A stretch of 64,000 bases of DNA from Myxococcales bacterium (GTDB lineage: Bacteria > Myxococcota > UBA727 > VGSZ01). The stretch's first letter is position 1. Every line of letters starts with the position of its first letter. The notes under the pieces were generated by a model. The model did not search any database. It was not told the DNA's origin and saw only the letters and a program-made list of their open reading frames with translations. A program made the position numbers and the translations under genes. Shown here in pieces: positions 7,477 to 15,751 of the stretch. The stretch spans positions 62,001 through 126,000 of the forward strand of contig JAHFED010000007.1 of assembly GCA_023248635.1 (NCBI GenBank), written 5' to 3'.

Positions 7477-8156
7477 GGCGCGACCCCGAGGAAGGGTGCA
7501 GAGGGCCGGGGCGCAAAGGGGATCGGCAGGGCGTCGACGTCGACCAGCTCGGCTCCACCGGTGGGCTGCAACCAGAGGGCGCGCCGGCAACGGGGGAGCA
7601 CGGTATCGATGTCTTGGGTGGCCAAGAGCGCCACGCAGTCCTCGAGACCAGCAGTGACGATGTCGACGACGGCAGCGGCGGTGAGAGGATCGAGGCCCGC
7701 GGTGGGATCATCGAGCAAGAGGGTGCGCGGCCGCAGCACCAGGGCCCGGGCGAGGCCCACACGCTTGCGTTGTCCCCCCGAGAGCCCGCGCGGCGATCGC
7801 TCTTGGGCGGGTTCGTCGATGCCCAAACGCGAGAGCAGGTTGCGGGCACAGCCCAGGGGATCGGCGATGCCAGCAGCGACGGCGACGTCGACGACGTTGT
7901 CGAGAGCGCTACTGCCGTCGTCGAGGGCGCCGCTCTCAAACACCATGCCGATGGGACGATCGACAAGCGCGCGGCCGCCGATGATGGCCCGCGGCAAAAG
8001 GCCAGCAAGGGCCAGCAGCAGCAGGGTCTTGCCCGAACCCGAAGCCCCAACGACAGCGGTGATGCCGGTGTCGATGCGCAGGGTGATGGGTCCAATCGAG
8101 CGGGTCGCCAGAGCGGCACGGGGGCTGCGCAGCAGAAGGCCGTCGACGTCGATCAC
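7473..8156 (-). CDS. MCE transporter ATPase 2 (MlaF-like, degenerate catalytic residues)
   Basis: The 227-residue ABC ATPase keeps Walker A (GASGSGKT, 37-44) and a perfect signature motif LSGGQ (125-129). Three catalytic positions are altered. The Q-loop reads MVFESGAL with Glu74 instead of Gln, Walker B reads LLLDDPTAGLDP with Asp150 instead of the catalytic Glu, and the switch histidine is Gln181 (LLATQD). The FESGAL stretch corresponds to the MlaF FQSGAL motif, so the family call is firm. The gene starts with GTG, overlaps the UbiB-like stop by 4 bp and overlaps permease 2 by 4 bp. Its loss of hydrolysis residues complements the LSGGQ loss in ATPase 1. Confidence 0.88.
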   Translation of the reverse strand: MIDVDGLLLRSPRAALATRSIGPITLRIDTGITAVVGASGSGKTLLLLALAGLLPRAIIGGRALVDRPIGMVFESGALDDGSSALDNVVDVAVAAGIADPLGCARNLLSRLGIDEPAQERSPRGLSGGQRKRVGLARALVLRPRTLLLDDPTAGLDPLTAAAVVDIVTAGLEDCVALLATQDIDTVLPRCRRALWLQPTGGAELVDVDALPIPFAPRPSAPFLGVAP

Positions 8157-9880
8157 GGCTTGTCTCTCTGATCGCGCAGGCGACGCAGGCGGTTGCCCAG
8201 CAAGCGCGCGATGGTGATCTTCGGCAGACGGCCGCCGGTCACGTACCAGCCAAAGGCGACGCCGAAGACGCCGCCGGCGGTGGCGAAAGCGGCCAGCGCC
8301 AGCAGTCCGGAGCGAGCCTGGAGCAGTCCGCTGGCGTCGAGGGTGAGAAAGCCCGCCAGCACCAGCGACCCGCAGAGGATGCCGCCGAACACCGTCATGC
8401 CGACGCCGCGCAAGGTGCTGTTGAGCTGCTCGAGGGCTTCGCTTTTGACGGCGACCTGCACCTGTCCGCGTTCGAAGTCGAGCAGCACCTGGCCCAGCTG
8501 CACAGGCAGCTCTTGCACGACCAAGGCGAGCTGCAGGGCCGTGCGCAAACCGCCGCCCTCGAGGGAGCGGGGATCGAGGCGGTTGCGCAGCAATTCTTCG
8601 GCTCTCTTGGCCACCGCCTTTGAGGGATCGAAGCGCGGGTGCAGCGCCCGGACGATGCCGTCGATGGAGACCGAGGCCTTCGACAAAATGGCCATCTCGC
8701 GCGGCAGGCGCACGCCGAAGCGCGTGGACAGGTCGATGAGATCGGTCAGCACCGCCGCCGTCGACACGTCGCCGACCGCCAACCCGAAGTAGCGATCGAG
8801 CAGCTTGCCGATGGCCGCGCGAAAGGGAGCGATGCCGATGCGTCCGTCGACGTCGCCGAGGCGAATGACCAAGCGGGCCAGGGTGTCGACATCGCGCAGC
8901 GAGAGCGCGAGCAAGAGCATCAACATCTTGTCTTGCATCTCGCGCTGCACCCGCCCGACCAAGCCGAAATCGATGAAAGCAATGTTGTCGTCGACGTCGA
9001 TGAGCAGGTTGCCGGGATGGGGATCGCCGTGAAACAGGCCGTCGACGAAGACGTGCTCGAAGGCCACCTCGACCAGCCGCTCGATCACCTTGGCGGCGCG
9101 CTGAGGCTCGGGCGCGAGGTCGCTGATCCGCACGCCGTGGATGCGCTCCATGACGAGGACCGTGCGCCCCGAGAGCGCCTGGTGGAAACGCGGAACCCTG
9201 ATGCCGGTGCGGCCAGCGTTTTTTTCGGCGAAGGCCTCGAGGTTCTTGGCTTCGCGGCGAAAGTCGAGCTCTTGGGCGAGGGCGTCCTTGAATTCCGACA
9301 CGAGGTCGACGGCGCGGTAGGTGCTGGCCTCCTCGATGACCCGCTCGAGCAATTGGGCGATGACGACGAGGATCTCGCTGTCTTTCTTGACCTGCTCGCC
9401 GATGTCGGGCCGCTGCACTTTGACGACGACGTCGCTGCCATCTTTGAGGATGCCCGCGTGTACTTGGGCCATCGACGCCGACGCCAGCGGAGCCTCGTCG
9501 AAGGAGGAAAAGTGATCAGAGACCGGCACGCCCCAGGCTTCGGCCAGGGTTCGGCGCACCTCGGCGACGGAGAAGGGTGGCACTTGATCTTGCAGACGGG
9601 AGAGCGCAGCGATGAAGTCCGGCGGCAACAGGTCGGCGCGTGTCGACAAGATCTGGCCGAGCTTGACGAAGGTGGGACCGAGATCTTCGAGCATGGCCGC
9701 GAAGCGCTCGGCGACGGGTCGGGCGCGGCGGGCGACGTCGTCGTCTTTGGCGAAGGAACGCACGATGGGCATGGTCTGCATGGTCGGCGCGAAGCCGTGG
9801 CGCGACATGACCCCAGCGATCTCCGACAAGCGCCCCAGGGCGCTCGTCGACGGCGACGCTCGGCTTCGATCTTCGCTCAT
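8153..9880 (-). CDS. UbiB/ABC1/AarF-family atypical kinase
   Basis: The 575-residue protein carries the UbiB signatures: KLGQ at 73-76 in FVKLGQILSTRADLLP, the Ala-rich loop ASASMAQVH, a VVKVQRP lysine strand, the catalytic HGDPHPGNLL and the metal-binding IDFG. Two hydrophobic segments near the C terminus (about 505-530 and 535-560) would anchor it in the membrane. The family are ATPases/kinases needed for ubiquinone and other isoprenoid-lipid homeostasis. It is the first gene of the MCE operon and overlaps ATPase 2 by 4 bp, so it is expected at fixed ratio with the transporter. The ATG at 9880 was chosen because the upstream extension is low-complexity and antisense-like. Confidence 0.87.
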   Translation of the reverse strand: MSEDRSRASPSTSALGRLSEIAGVMSRHGFAPTMQTMPIVRSFAKDDDVARRARPVAERFAAMLEDLGPTFVKLGQILSTRADLLPPDFIAALSRLQDQVPPFSVAEVRRTLAEAWGVPVSDHFSSFDEAPLASASMAQVHAGILKDGSDVVVKVQRPDIGEQVKKDSEILVVIAQLLERVIEEASTYRAVDLVSEFKDALAQELDFRREAKNLEAFAEKNAGRTGIRVPRFHQALSGRTVLVMERIHGVRISDLAPEPQRAAKVIERLVEVAFEHVFVDGLFHGDPHPGNLLIDVDDNIAFIDFGLVGRVQREMQDKMLMLLLALSLRDVDTLARLVIRLGDVDGRIGIAPFRAAIGKLLDRYFGLAVGDVSTAAVLTDLIDLSTRFGVRLPREMAILSKASVSIDGIVRALHPRFDPSKAVAKRAEELLRNRLDPRSLEGGGLRTALQLALVVQELPVQLGQVLLDFERGQVQVAVKSEALEQLNSTLRGVGMTVFGGILCGSLVLAGFLTLDASGLLQARSGLLALAAFATAGGVFGVAFGWYVTGGRLPKITIARLLGNRLRRLRDQRDKP

Positions 9881-10064
9881 GGCGACGACGCTATGGCAAG
9901 GCCGGCGTCGGCCTGCGAGACCTTTTTGCGCCGGTCCGACCGGCCGCGCAAGCAGAGAGCAGATCACGGCAGCCGCGAGCACCACGAGGCGGTCGTTGAC
10001 GACGACGACGTGGCGGGGGGACGCTGTGATCCGATCCCATCGGCCATCGCAGCCCAGGAGAACC

Positions 10065-10757
10065 GTGAGCAGCTCCCGCATCTACATCGCCGTCGCGGGC
10101 AACATCGGTGCCGGGAAGTCCACGCTTGTCGATTTTCTCTGTAAGACGTACGGGGTGTCGCCGTTCTTTGAGCCCAACGATGAAAACCCGTATCTTGCGG
10201 ATTTTTACCAGGACATGAAGTCCTGGTCCTTCCATTCGCAGGTATATTTTCTTGCGCACAAGTTCTGCATCCACCAGGAGCTGGACAAGACCCCGGGCAT
10301 CGTGGTGCAAGATCGCACGATCTACGAGGACGCCGAGATCTTTGCGACGGCGCTCCATCAGTCCAGGGCGATGAGCGAGCGGGACTGGAAAACCTATCAG
10401 GAACTCTACCGCACCATCTGCAATTCTCTGCGTCCGCCCGATTTGATGATTTACCTACGTTGTTCGCTGAAAACGACGAAGCAACGCATCAAGATTCGGG
10501 GACGAGCGATGGAGCAATCCATTCCCACGGCGTACCTGAAACGGCTGCAGGATTTGTACGACCGCTGGCTGCAGGACTGGAAGGCCTGCGAGGTGCTGCA
10601 GCTCGACACCGACAACCTCGATTACGTCAGCGACTTCGTCGATCGCCTCGACGTCCTGGCGAAGGTCGAGCGCTACTTGCCGCGGGACTCGATCGAGGCG
10701 GCCCGCGCTTCTTCGACGGCGACGAAGGCGGTTGCTGCTTTGTCGGCACCGGCCTGA
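10065..10757 (+). CDS. Deoxynucleoside kinase (dNK/dGK family)
   Basis: The 230-residue protein starts at a GTG preceded by AGGAG with 4-nt spacing. The P-loop GNIGAGKS lies at residues 12-19, the substrate Glu in FFEPNDENPY follows, and QDRTIYED provides the DR[ST] motif of deoxyadenosine/deoxyguanosine kinases. A lid-like RIKIRGRAMEQ segment is near 145. The enzyme phosphorylates deoxynucleosides for dNTP salvage. Bases about 10140-10520 have noticeably more A/T at third positions than the flanks. The last 131 bp are antisense to the end of the pseudouridine synthase gene. The gene is divergent from the UbiB/MCE operon. Confidence 0.85.
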   Translation: MSSSRIYIAVAGNIGAGKSTLVDFLCKTYGVSPFFEPNDENPYLADFYQDMKSWSFHSQVYFLAHKFCIHQELDKTPGIVVQDRTIYEDAEIFATALHQSRAMSERDWKTYQELYRTICNSLRPPDLMIYLRCSLKTTKQRIKIRGRAMEQSIPTAYLKRLQDLYDRWLQDWKACEVLQLDTDNLDYVSDFVDRLDVLAKVERYLPRDSIEAARASSTATKAVAALSAPA

Positions 10758-11520
10758 GCGCGGTCGGCCCTTTGGTCACCGGCGCAAAGCGGGCGCGGGC
10801 GGCGTCGACGACGGTGCCGTCGAGCTGGTGCGTCTGCAGCCACAACCACCACGTCGATGGCAGCTTGGTGGTCACGAACGCGCGGCCGCCCTCGGGCCGG
10901 GGAAAAGAGATGGCGAAGGCGTGCAGGGCCACATCTTGGCCGTCGACGAAGGAACGCAGCGGGCTGCCATACAGGGCGTCGCCGACGAGGGGAAAGCCGG
11001 CGTGGGCGAGGTGGGCACGGATCTGGTGCATGCGCCCGGTCTCGGGGCGGGCCTCGACGAGGGTGACCCCATCACCGCGGCTGAGCACGCGCACGCGCGT
11101 CAGGGCGCGCACCCCGTGCTCTTGATCGATGGTCTGGATGGCGAGGGTTTTTTTCCCGCCGATCTTGGGGAGGTCGGGGTCGTCTACGCGGGCCAGGCGC
11201 GCATCGAGGTCGAGCTTCTCCCAAGTCGGGACGCCGGCGACGACGGCGAGGTAGCGCTTGTCGATCAAGTGCCGGCGAAAAGCGTCGGACAAAGCCTGTT
11301 GGCCAAAGAGAGTCTTGGCGATCACGCAGCAGCCCGTGGTGGGCTTGTCGAGGCGGTGCACCGGGCGGGCGTCCGGCCAGCGCTCGATGGCCAGATCGAG
11401 CAGGGTGGGGCGGGGAACACCGCGGCCGCCGACGACGGTGAGGCCCGCGGGCTTGTCGAGCACCACCCAATGAGGGCCCTCGTCGACGACGACGGCCCGG
11501 TGTTGTGCCGCATCGATCAC
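10627..11520 (-). CDS. RluA-family RNA pseudouridine synthase
   Basis: The 297-residue protein has the family catalytic motif HRLDKPTTG (Asp nucleophile) near residue 56, the fold segments WVVLDKPAGLTV and ARPETGRMHQIRAHLAHAG, and GDALYGS. No N-terminal S4 domain is present. These enzymes isomerise uridine in rRNA or tRNA; the exact site cannot be told. The start GTG overlaps the acetate kinase stop (GTGA). The C-terminal 40 or so residues are Pro/Ser/Arg/Lys rich and are encoded antisense to the dNK 3' end, so this tail is probably not part of the catalytic fold. Confidence 0.85.
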   Translation of the reverse strand: MIDAAQHRAVVVDEGPHWVVLDKPAGLTVVGGRGVPRPTLLDLAIERWPDARPVHRLDKPTTGCCVIAKTLFGQQALSDAFRRHLIDKRYLAVVAGVPTWEKLDLDARLARVDDPDLPKIGGKKTLAIQTIDQEHGVRALTRVRVLSRGDGVTLVEARPETGRMHQIRAHLAHAGFPLVGDALYGSPLRSFVDGQDVALHAFAISFPRPEGGRAFVTTKLPSTWWLWLQTHQLDGTVVDAARARFAPVTKGPTALRPVPTKQQPPSSPSKKRGPPRSSPAASSARPSPGRRGDRRSR

Positions 11521-12719
11521 GAGGTGGGAACCAGGCGGGCGACGTCCCGGGCGATGGCCCTCTCTTCATCGGTGGGGATCACCAGGATGCGCACGCGCGA
11601 GTCCATGGTCGACAAATCGCGCTCCGCCGACGACGACGCGAGGTTCTTTCTCTCGTGCAGCAGCGCGCCGAGAACGCGCATCCCTTCGCACACCACGGCC
11701 CGCACCCGCGCCGAGTGCTCGCCGATGCCGCCGGTGAACACGATGCCGTCGAGGCCGCCCATGGCGCAGGCGAGGGCGCCCACGGCCTTGCGCACCCGGC
11801 GGGAGAACATGCGGATGGCGAGGTCAGCGTCGACGTTGCCGGCGTCGGCGGCCTTCACGAGATCGCGCATGTCCTGCGAGAGGCCCGAGACCCCGAGCAG
11901 GCCCGACTCCTTGTTCAGCAGGTGCTCGGTCTGATCGATGCCAAGGGAGCGCGCCAAACGCAGCACCACGGCGGGGTCGACGTCGCCGCTGCGCGTGCCC
12001 ATCATCAAGCCTTCGAGAGGCGTGAGGCCCATGGTGGTGTCGATGGACTTGCCGCCGTCGATGGCGCAGGCCGAACACCCATTGCCCAGGTGCAGCGTGA
12101 CCAGGCGCAAGCTGTCGAGGGGACGGGCGAAGAAGGCGGCGGCGCGCTCGGCCACCCAGGCGTGGGAGGTCCCGTGAAAGCCATAGCGGCGCACGCGCTC
12201 CTCGACGTGGAAGCGCCGCGGGATGGCGTAGAGGTAGGCCTCGGGCTGCAGCGTCGCGTGAAAAGCGGTGTCGAAGACGGCGACCTGCGGGATCTTGGGC
12301 AGGCGAGCGCTGACGGCTTCGATGCCCTTGAGGTTGGCGGGGTTGTGCAGGGGGGCGAGGGGGACGCAGCGCTCGATTTCTTTCACCACCTCGGCGTCGA
12401 CGACGACGCTGCTGCTGAACTTCTCACCGCCGTGCACCACACGATGGCCGACGGCGCGGGGTGTAAAGCCCAGAGCCTCGACCTCATCGAGCAGGGCAGC
12501 AACGGCGTCGTCGTGGCCGTTCCCCTTCGATCCGGCGAGGGCGCGCTCGCTCTTTTTGCCGCCGACCTCGAGCTTGAGCACCGCCTGTGGAGTGCCAACG
12601 CGCTCGGCGAGGGCCGAGAGCGGATTGTCTTTGGCGCTCGCGTCAAACACGTCGAGCTTGACGCTCGAGCTGCCGCAGTTGACGACGACGATGGCGTCTC
12701 GGGCTTGCTCTGTGGCCAT
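11517..12719 (-). CDS. ackA: Acetate kinase
   Basis: The 400-residue protein matches acetate kinase along its length. It has the NCGSSSVK phosphate-binding motif near residue 14, GHRVVHGG near 92, RYGFHGTSH near 168, HLGNGCS near 200 and the C-terminal FTGGIGEHSA. It converts acetyl phosphate and ADP to acetate and ATP. The phosphotransacylase that would normally pair with it is not adjacent but lies at 39717-40679. It is followed in the same operon by the pseudouridine synthase gene with a 4-bp overlap. The ATG start lies 211 bp from the DUF1801 gene. Confidence 0.95.
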   Translation of the reverse strand: MATEQARDAIVVVNCGSSSVKLDVFDASAKDNPLSALAERVGTPQAVLKLEVGGKKSERALAGSKGNGHDDAVAALLDEVEALGFTPRAVGHRVVHGGEKFSSSVVVDAEVVKEIERCVPLAPLHNPANLKGIEAVSARLPKIPQVAVFDTAFHATLQPEAYLYAIPRRFHVEERVRRYGFHGTSHAWVAERAAAFFARPLDSLRLVTLHLGNGCSACAIDGGKSIDTTMGLTPLEGLMMGTRSGDVDPAVVLRLARSLGIDQTEHLLNKESGLLGVSGLSQDMRDLVKAADAGNVDADLAIRMFSRRVRKAVGALACAMGGLDGIVFTGGIGEHSARVRAVVCEGMRVLGALLHERKNLASSSAERDLSTMDSRVRILVIPTDEERAIARDVARLVPTS

Positions 12720-12930
12720 CGCGCGCCTCCTGGGATCTCGCTGCTGTCGGCGATTCGCCGCCGAAGCTCAAGGGCCATCGTGTCGGGCGGCCGTTCCTCG
12801 GCGTCAGGGAGCAGCCGCGGGCCCAGAAGCGCCTGCGGGAAGGGCTCCGCTCCATCGGCTGTGACGGCGTCGAACCTCGATCGGCAGGTCGCGGTGCTTC
12901 TCCTTTGCGCCCTTGGGCCGCGCAAAGGGA
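12720..12930. other. Intergenic region upstream of ackA
   Basis: This 211-bp gap lies between the ackA start and the 3' end of the DUF1801 gene, both on the minus strand. I see no convincing gene, RNA or strong hairpin. The short open frames across it are Pro/Arg/Ser-rich shadows. It must contain the promoter for ackA, but no clear -35/-10 pair is readable. Confidence 0.4.
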
Positions 12931-13347
12931 TCACTTGCGCTTTGTGGCCCGCTTTTTTCCGGCAGAAGCATTGAGAGCGACGGCGGCACGGATTAGCGTC
13001 TTGAATGCATTCGCGTCAATCTCTTCATCCTCATGAATATCGATCGCACGCCGAACCTTTCCATCAAGACTTGAGTTGAAGATCTTGGCAGGATCTCTCA
13101 ATGAAGCACCCTTGAAAAATGTCAGCTTCACGATTGATTTGTACGACTCTCCGGTGCAGAGGCCCCCGTCGTGGTACCAAGTGGGGGTTCCCATCCACTT
13201 CCACTCTTCGACGACGTCGGGGTCGGCCTCTTTGATGAGGGCACGCATCCGCGCCAGCGCATCGCCCCTCCAGTCGGCCAGCTCGGCGATTCTCTCGCTG
13301 ATGAGCTCGGATGGCGTCTTTCCTGGTGCCTTTTCTTGACTCTTCAT
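12931..13347 (-). CDS. DUF1801 (YdhG-like) protein
   Basis: The 138-residue protein shows the DUF1801 pattern. An N-terminal helix (TPSELISERIAELADWR) is followed by LIKEADPDVVEEWKWMGTPTWYHDGG, a strand GESYKSIVKLTFFKGASLRDP and a C-terminal helix. The tail GKKRATKRK is basic. Members resemble the iron chaperone YdhG/frataxin-like fold, but function is uncertain. Base composition is less GC-rich than nearly every neighbour (many A/T third positions), which suggests recent transfer. A second DUF1801 gene lies 511 bp away on the other strand across an array of palindromic repeats. Confidence 0.78.
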   Translation of the reverse strand: MKSQEKAPGKTPSELISERIAELADWRGDALARMRALIKEADPDVVEEWKWMGTPTWYHDGGLCTGESYKSIVKLTFFKGASLRDPAKIFNSSLDGKVRRAIDIHEDEEIDANAFKTLIRAAVALNASAGKKRATKRK

Positions 13348-13858
13348 GTTTCTACCTCGGTTGATTTTAACTCGACGATCGACGGTGGAGTCATGCCACC
13401 ATTATAGATTGAAGTAAGGCCACGGCGACCCGATCTACCAGTGAGCTGCGGGAACGCCGCCGCGCTCGATCTTTGTGCGCATCCGAGTCCCATCCCGATC
13501 CCCTCGGCGGCGGTTCCTCTGTCGCCCGGCGCGCGGCTTGATATCGCCCCCATCACCCTCCCGGGAAATCGGGTCGAGCAGCACCCCGCCGCGGCAACCT
13601 CGCCTTGTCGTTGAAGTTCTGATCTTCAAGACGCGCCAGCGTCTTGAACATCCAAGCTTCAAGACGCGCCAGCGTCTTGAACATCCAAGCTTCAAGACGC
13701 GCCAGCGTCTTGAACATCCAAGCTTCAAGACGCGCCAGCGTCTTGAACATCCAAACTTCAAGGCGCTGGCGCGTCTTCAGGCTCGGCGTATCCTCATGTG
13801 CATGAGGCGCTTCCGTCACGATCAGCGGCATCGAGGCTCCCGGGCCGGGCACTAGGCC
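13348..13858. other. Intergenic region holding a palindromic repeat array
   Basis: This 511-bp gap separates the divergent DUF1801 genes. Its 13625-13780 part is filled by the hairpin repeat array described separately. The rest (13348-13624) shows no convincing gene. Open frames here are repeat translations or Pro/Arg-rich shadows. Promoters for both DUF1801 genes should lie in it. Confidence 0.5.
13625..13780. repeat. Array of palindromic repeat A, 33-bp period (4 direct copies plus 1 inverted)
   Basis: The core is a perfect hairpin: arm TTCAAGACGC, loop GCCA, arm GCGTCTTGAA. Four identical cores start at 13625, 13658, 13691 and 13724, separated by a constant 9-bp CATCCAAGC. A fifth degenerate copy in opposite orientation (GGCGCTGGCGCGTCTT) ends the array near 13780. 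The fixed spacer excludes a CRISPR. Similar cores occur at 15539-15724, 16428-16485, 32029-32090 and, degenerate, at 54950-54974. Confidence 0.93.
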
Positions 13859-14260
13859 ATGGCAGCGAAGGCCAAGGCACCGAACCCTGCGGCGGTCGAC
13901 GCGTGGCTGGCGACGCTGCCGAACAACCAGCGAGCTGCGCTCCAACGGCTGCGAGAGCAGATCCGGGCAGCGGCTCCCGAGGCCGTGGAGACCATCGCCT
14001 ACGGCGTCCCGATGTTTTATGTCGGGTCGACCCCGCTGCTGGGCTTCAACGCTTTCACAAATCACGTTTCCCTCGGGGTCGGCAGCGGGACGCTCGACCC
14101 GATGCGGGCCGAGCTCGAGGGCTACGACACCGCGAAGGGCACGGTGCGCTTCTCCCCGGACCTCCCCCTGCCCGCAGGTCTCGTGAGGAAGATCGTGAAG
14201 GCGCGCATCGCTCTGCATGCTGCTGGCAAGCCGGCGAGCAGACCCAAGTCGGCCCAGTGA
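13859..14260 (+). CDS. DUF1801 (YdhG-like) protein
   Basis: The 133-residue protein begins with a basic/Ala leader and then the family pattern AVDAWLATLPNNQRAALQRLREQI, APEAVETIAYGVPMFYVGSTPLLGF, NHVSLGVGSG and a C-terminal helix. This is the YdhG-type DUF1801 arrangement (iron chaperone-like fold; function not established in general). Unlike the DUF1801 gene at 12931-13347 it has the high GC third positions of the genome. It is transcribed away from the repeat array and converges on the FAD oxidoreductase gene, whose stop is 32 bp downstream. Confidence 0.78.
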   Translation: MAAKAKAPNPAAVDAWLATLPNNQRAALQRLREQIRAAAPEAVETIAYGVPMFYVGSTPLLGFNAFTNHVSLGVGSGTLDPMRAELEGYDTAKGTVRFSPDLPLPAGLVRKIVKARIALHAAGKPASRPKSAQ

Positions 14261-14292
14261 CGACCACAGCCTCCGGCCCGCGCGCCAATTGA

Positions 14293-15522
14293 TCACGCGT
14301 CCTCGGCGCGGCCCAAGCGCGCGGCCGCGTAGCGGCCGCTGATCATGCTGGCCACGATGCCGCGAAAGCGCCCGCAGGCGTCGCCGACGACCCAGACGCC
14401 CGGAGCGACCTGCAAGGATCCATCGTCGACGGGATAGGCACCCACGCCCTCGATGCAGGGCACGTGCACCAGGACGTCGTCGTCGTCGGCCAACGCGGGC
14501 GCCCAGGCCAGGAGATGCTGCAGCGCGCGCCAAAGCAAGCCAGCACCCTGCTCCCCAAAGACCGAGGCCAGGTGTGGGGCTCCCCCAGATCGCCAGGCCT
14601 GCAGGGGCAAGGTGCGCGGCACCGCCGCAGGCAGCAGGCGATCGAGCTCCGATCCCAGCGACGACGACGTCGAACGCACCAGCAGACCCACGCTGCTGCG
14701 GCCCGAAGGTGGCCCGTCGGCGTGTCCCGAAAACGCTGCCAGGCCCCCGGCTCGGCCCAGCAGCACCCGGCCCTGGCGGCAGGTGCAAAAGGTGCGAAAT
14801 TCTGTACCATCGTCGTCGACGAAGCGCAGTTTGCCGTCGACGCCGGGCAAGAGCGCAAAGAGCTCGGCCGAGGCAGCGGTCTCCAAGCGAACACCAAATT
14901 CGACGCGGCCGAAGGCGTAGGCGGCCCCGAGCTCCTCCAACCAGGGACGGATCCAGCGGGGGGACCAGCGACCGGTGGCGACGACGACGGCGCGGGTGCT
15001 GACCTGCTCCTGCCGACCCTGCCTGTCGATGTCGACGTTGATGAGGCAGCCCTCGCGCCGCGCTCCCACGATGCGGGCCTTCGTCCACGTCTCTTGGGCC
15101 TGGGCCAAGAGCTCCTCGATGCAGCGCAAGCGCCGATCAAAGGGCGCGTACAGGGCGGGGTAGCGCTTCTCGTGCCACGTGCCGGCGGAGGGCTTCGTCG
15201 TCGTCGTGCTGGCAGGCAGCGGCCCGGCCTCCACACCGTGACGACGCAGCAGAGCCGCGGTCTGTGAAAAAGCCAACGCCAATGCCTCTCGATCCGGCAG
15301 CGTCCACAAGGCCTGGGCCGAGGGAAAAAACGAGTGCTTGCCGTCGGAGAAGAGCCCGGCGCCGCCGACGCCGCTCAGGACCTCTTCGGGGACCTCACGC
15401 CGACGAAACGAAGTCGGTCCTCCCTGCTCAATCAACAGCACCAAGCCGCGGCGCGAGAGCTCGCCCGCCGCCGACAGTCCTGCCGGGCCGGCACCCACCA
15501 CCACCGCGTCGAAGATCTGCAT
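14293..15522 (-). CDS. FAD-dependent oxidoreductase (COG2509-like)
   Basis: The 409-residue flavoprotein has the dinucleotide-binding motif VVGAGPAGLSAAGELSRRG at residues 8-26 and a second FAD segment, GVWVVGDACGRFRGIVAS, near the C terminus. GVGGAGLFSDGKHSFFPS near residue 52 resembles the GGAG.FSDGK motif of uncharacterised FAD-dependent dehydrogenases. AVVVATGRWSPRW is the usual ATG motif after the FAD domain. Substrate unknown. It stands alone between convergent and divergent neighbours. Its start codon lies only 17 bp from the first unit of the repeat A array at 15539. Confidence 0.82.
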   Translation of the reverse strand: MQIFDAVVVGAGPAGLSAAGELSRRGLVLLIEQGGPTSFRRREVPEEVLSGVGGAGLFSDGKHSFFPSAQALWTLPDREALALAFSQTAALLRRHGVEAGPLPASTTTTKPSAGTWHEKRYPALYAPFDRRLRCIEELLAQAQETWTKARIVGARREGCLINVDIDRQGRQEQVSTRAVVVATGRWSPRWIRPWLEELGAAYAFGRVEFGVRLETAASAELFALLPGVDGKLRFVDDDGTEFRTFCTCRQGRVLLGRAGGLAAFSGHADGPPSGRSSVGLLVRSTSSSLGSELDRLLPAAVPRTLPLQAWRSGGAPHLASVFGEQGAGLLWRALQHLLAWAPALADDDDVLVHVPCIEGVGAYPVDDGSLQVAPGVWVVGDACGRFRGIVASMISGRYAAARLGRAEDA

Positions 15523-15538
15523 GACGAACCCTCAAGAC

Positions 15539-15724
15539 TTCAAGACGCGCCAGCGTCTTGAACCCTCAAAACTTCAAGACGCGCCAGCGTCTTGAACCCT
15601 CAAAACTTCAAGACGCGTCAGCGTCTTGAACCCTCAAAACTTCAGGACGCGCCAGCGTCTTGAACCCTCAAAACTTCAGGACGCGCCAGTGTCGAACCCT
15701 CAGCACTTCAAAACGCGCCAGCAG
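15539..15724. repeat. Array of palindromic repeat A, 34-bp period (about six units)
   Basis: Cores begin at 15539, 15573, 15607, 15641, 15675 and 15707 and are joined by CCCTCAAAAC spacers, so the period is 34 bp. The first three keep the hairpin arms; later ones decay (CAGG for CAAG, loss of part of the second arm at 15675, a half copy at 15707). The array fills the gap between the FAD oxidoreductase start and the next plus-strand gene. Progressive decay toward one end suggests growth by tandem duplication. Confidence 0.92.
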
Positions 15725-15751
15725 CTCCAGAGGCTTCTATGCTGGCCTTGC

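Noticed and set aside
13475-13855. Open frame between the DUF1801 genes
   Set aside because: It consists of Pro/Arg/Ser shadow residues and translated repeat units.
13625-15724. Regularly spaced repeats suggesting a CRISPR array
   Set aside because: Spacers are only 9-10 bp and identical within each array, the repeat is a plain hairpin, and no cas gene is near.
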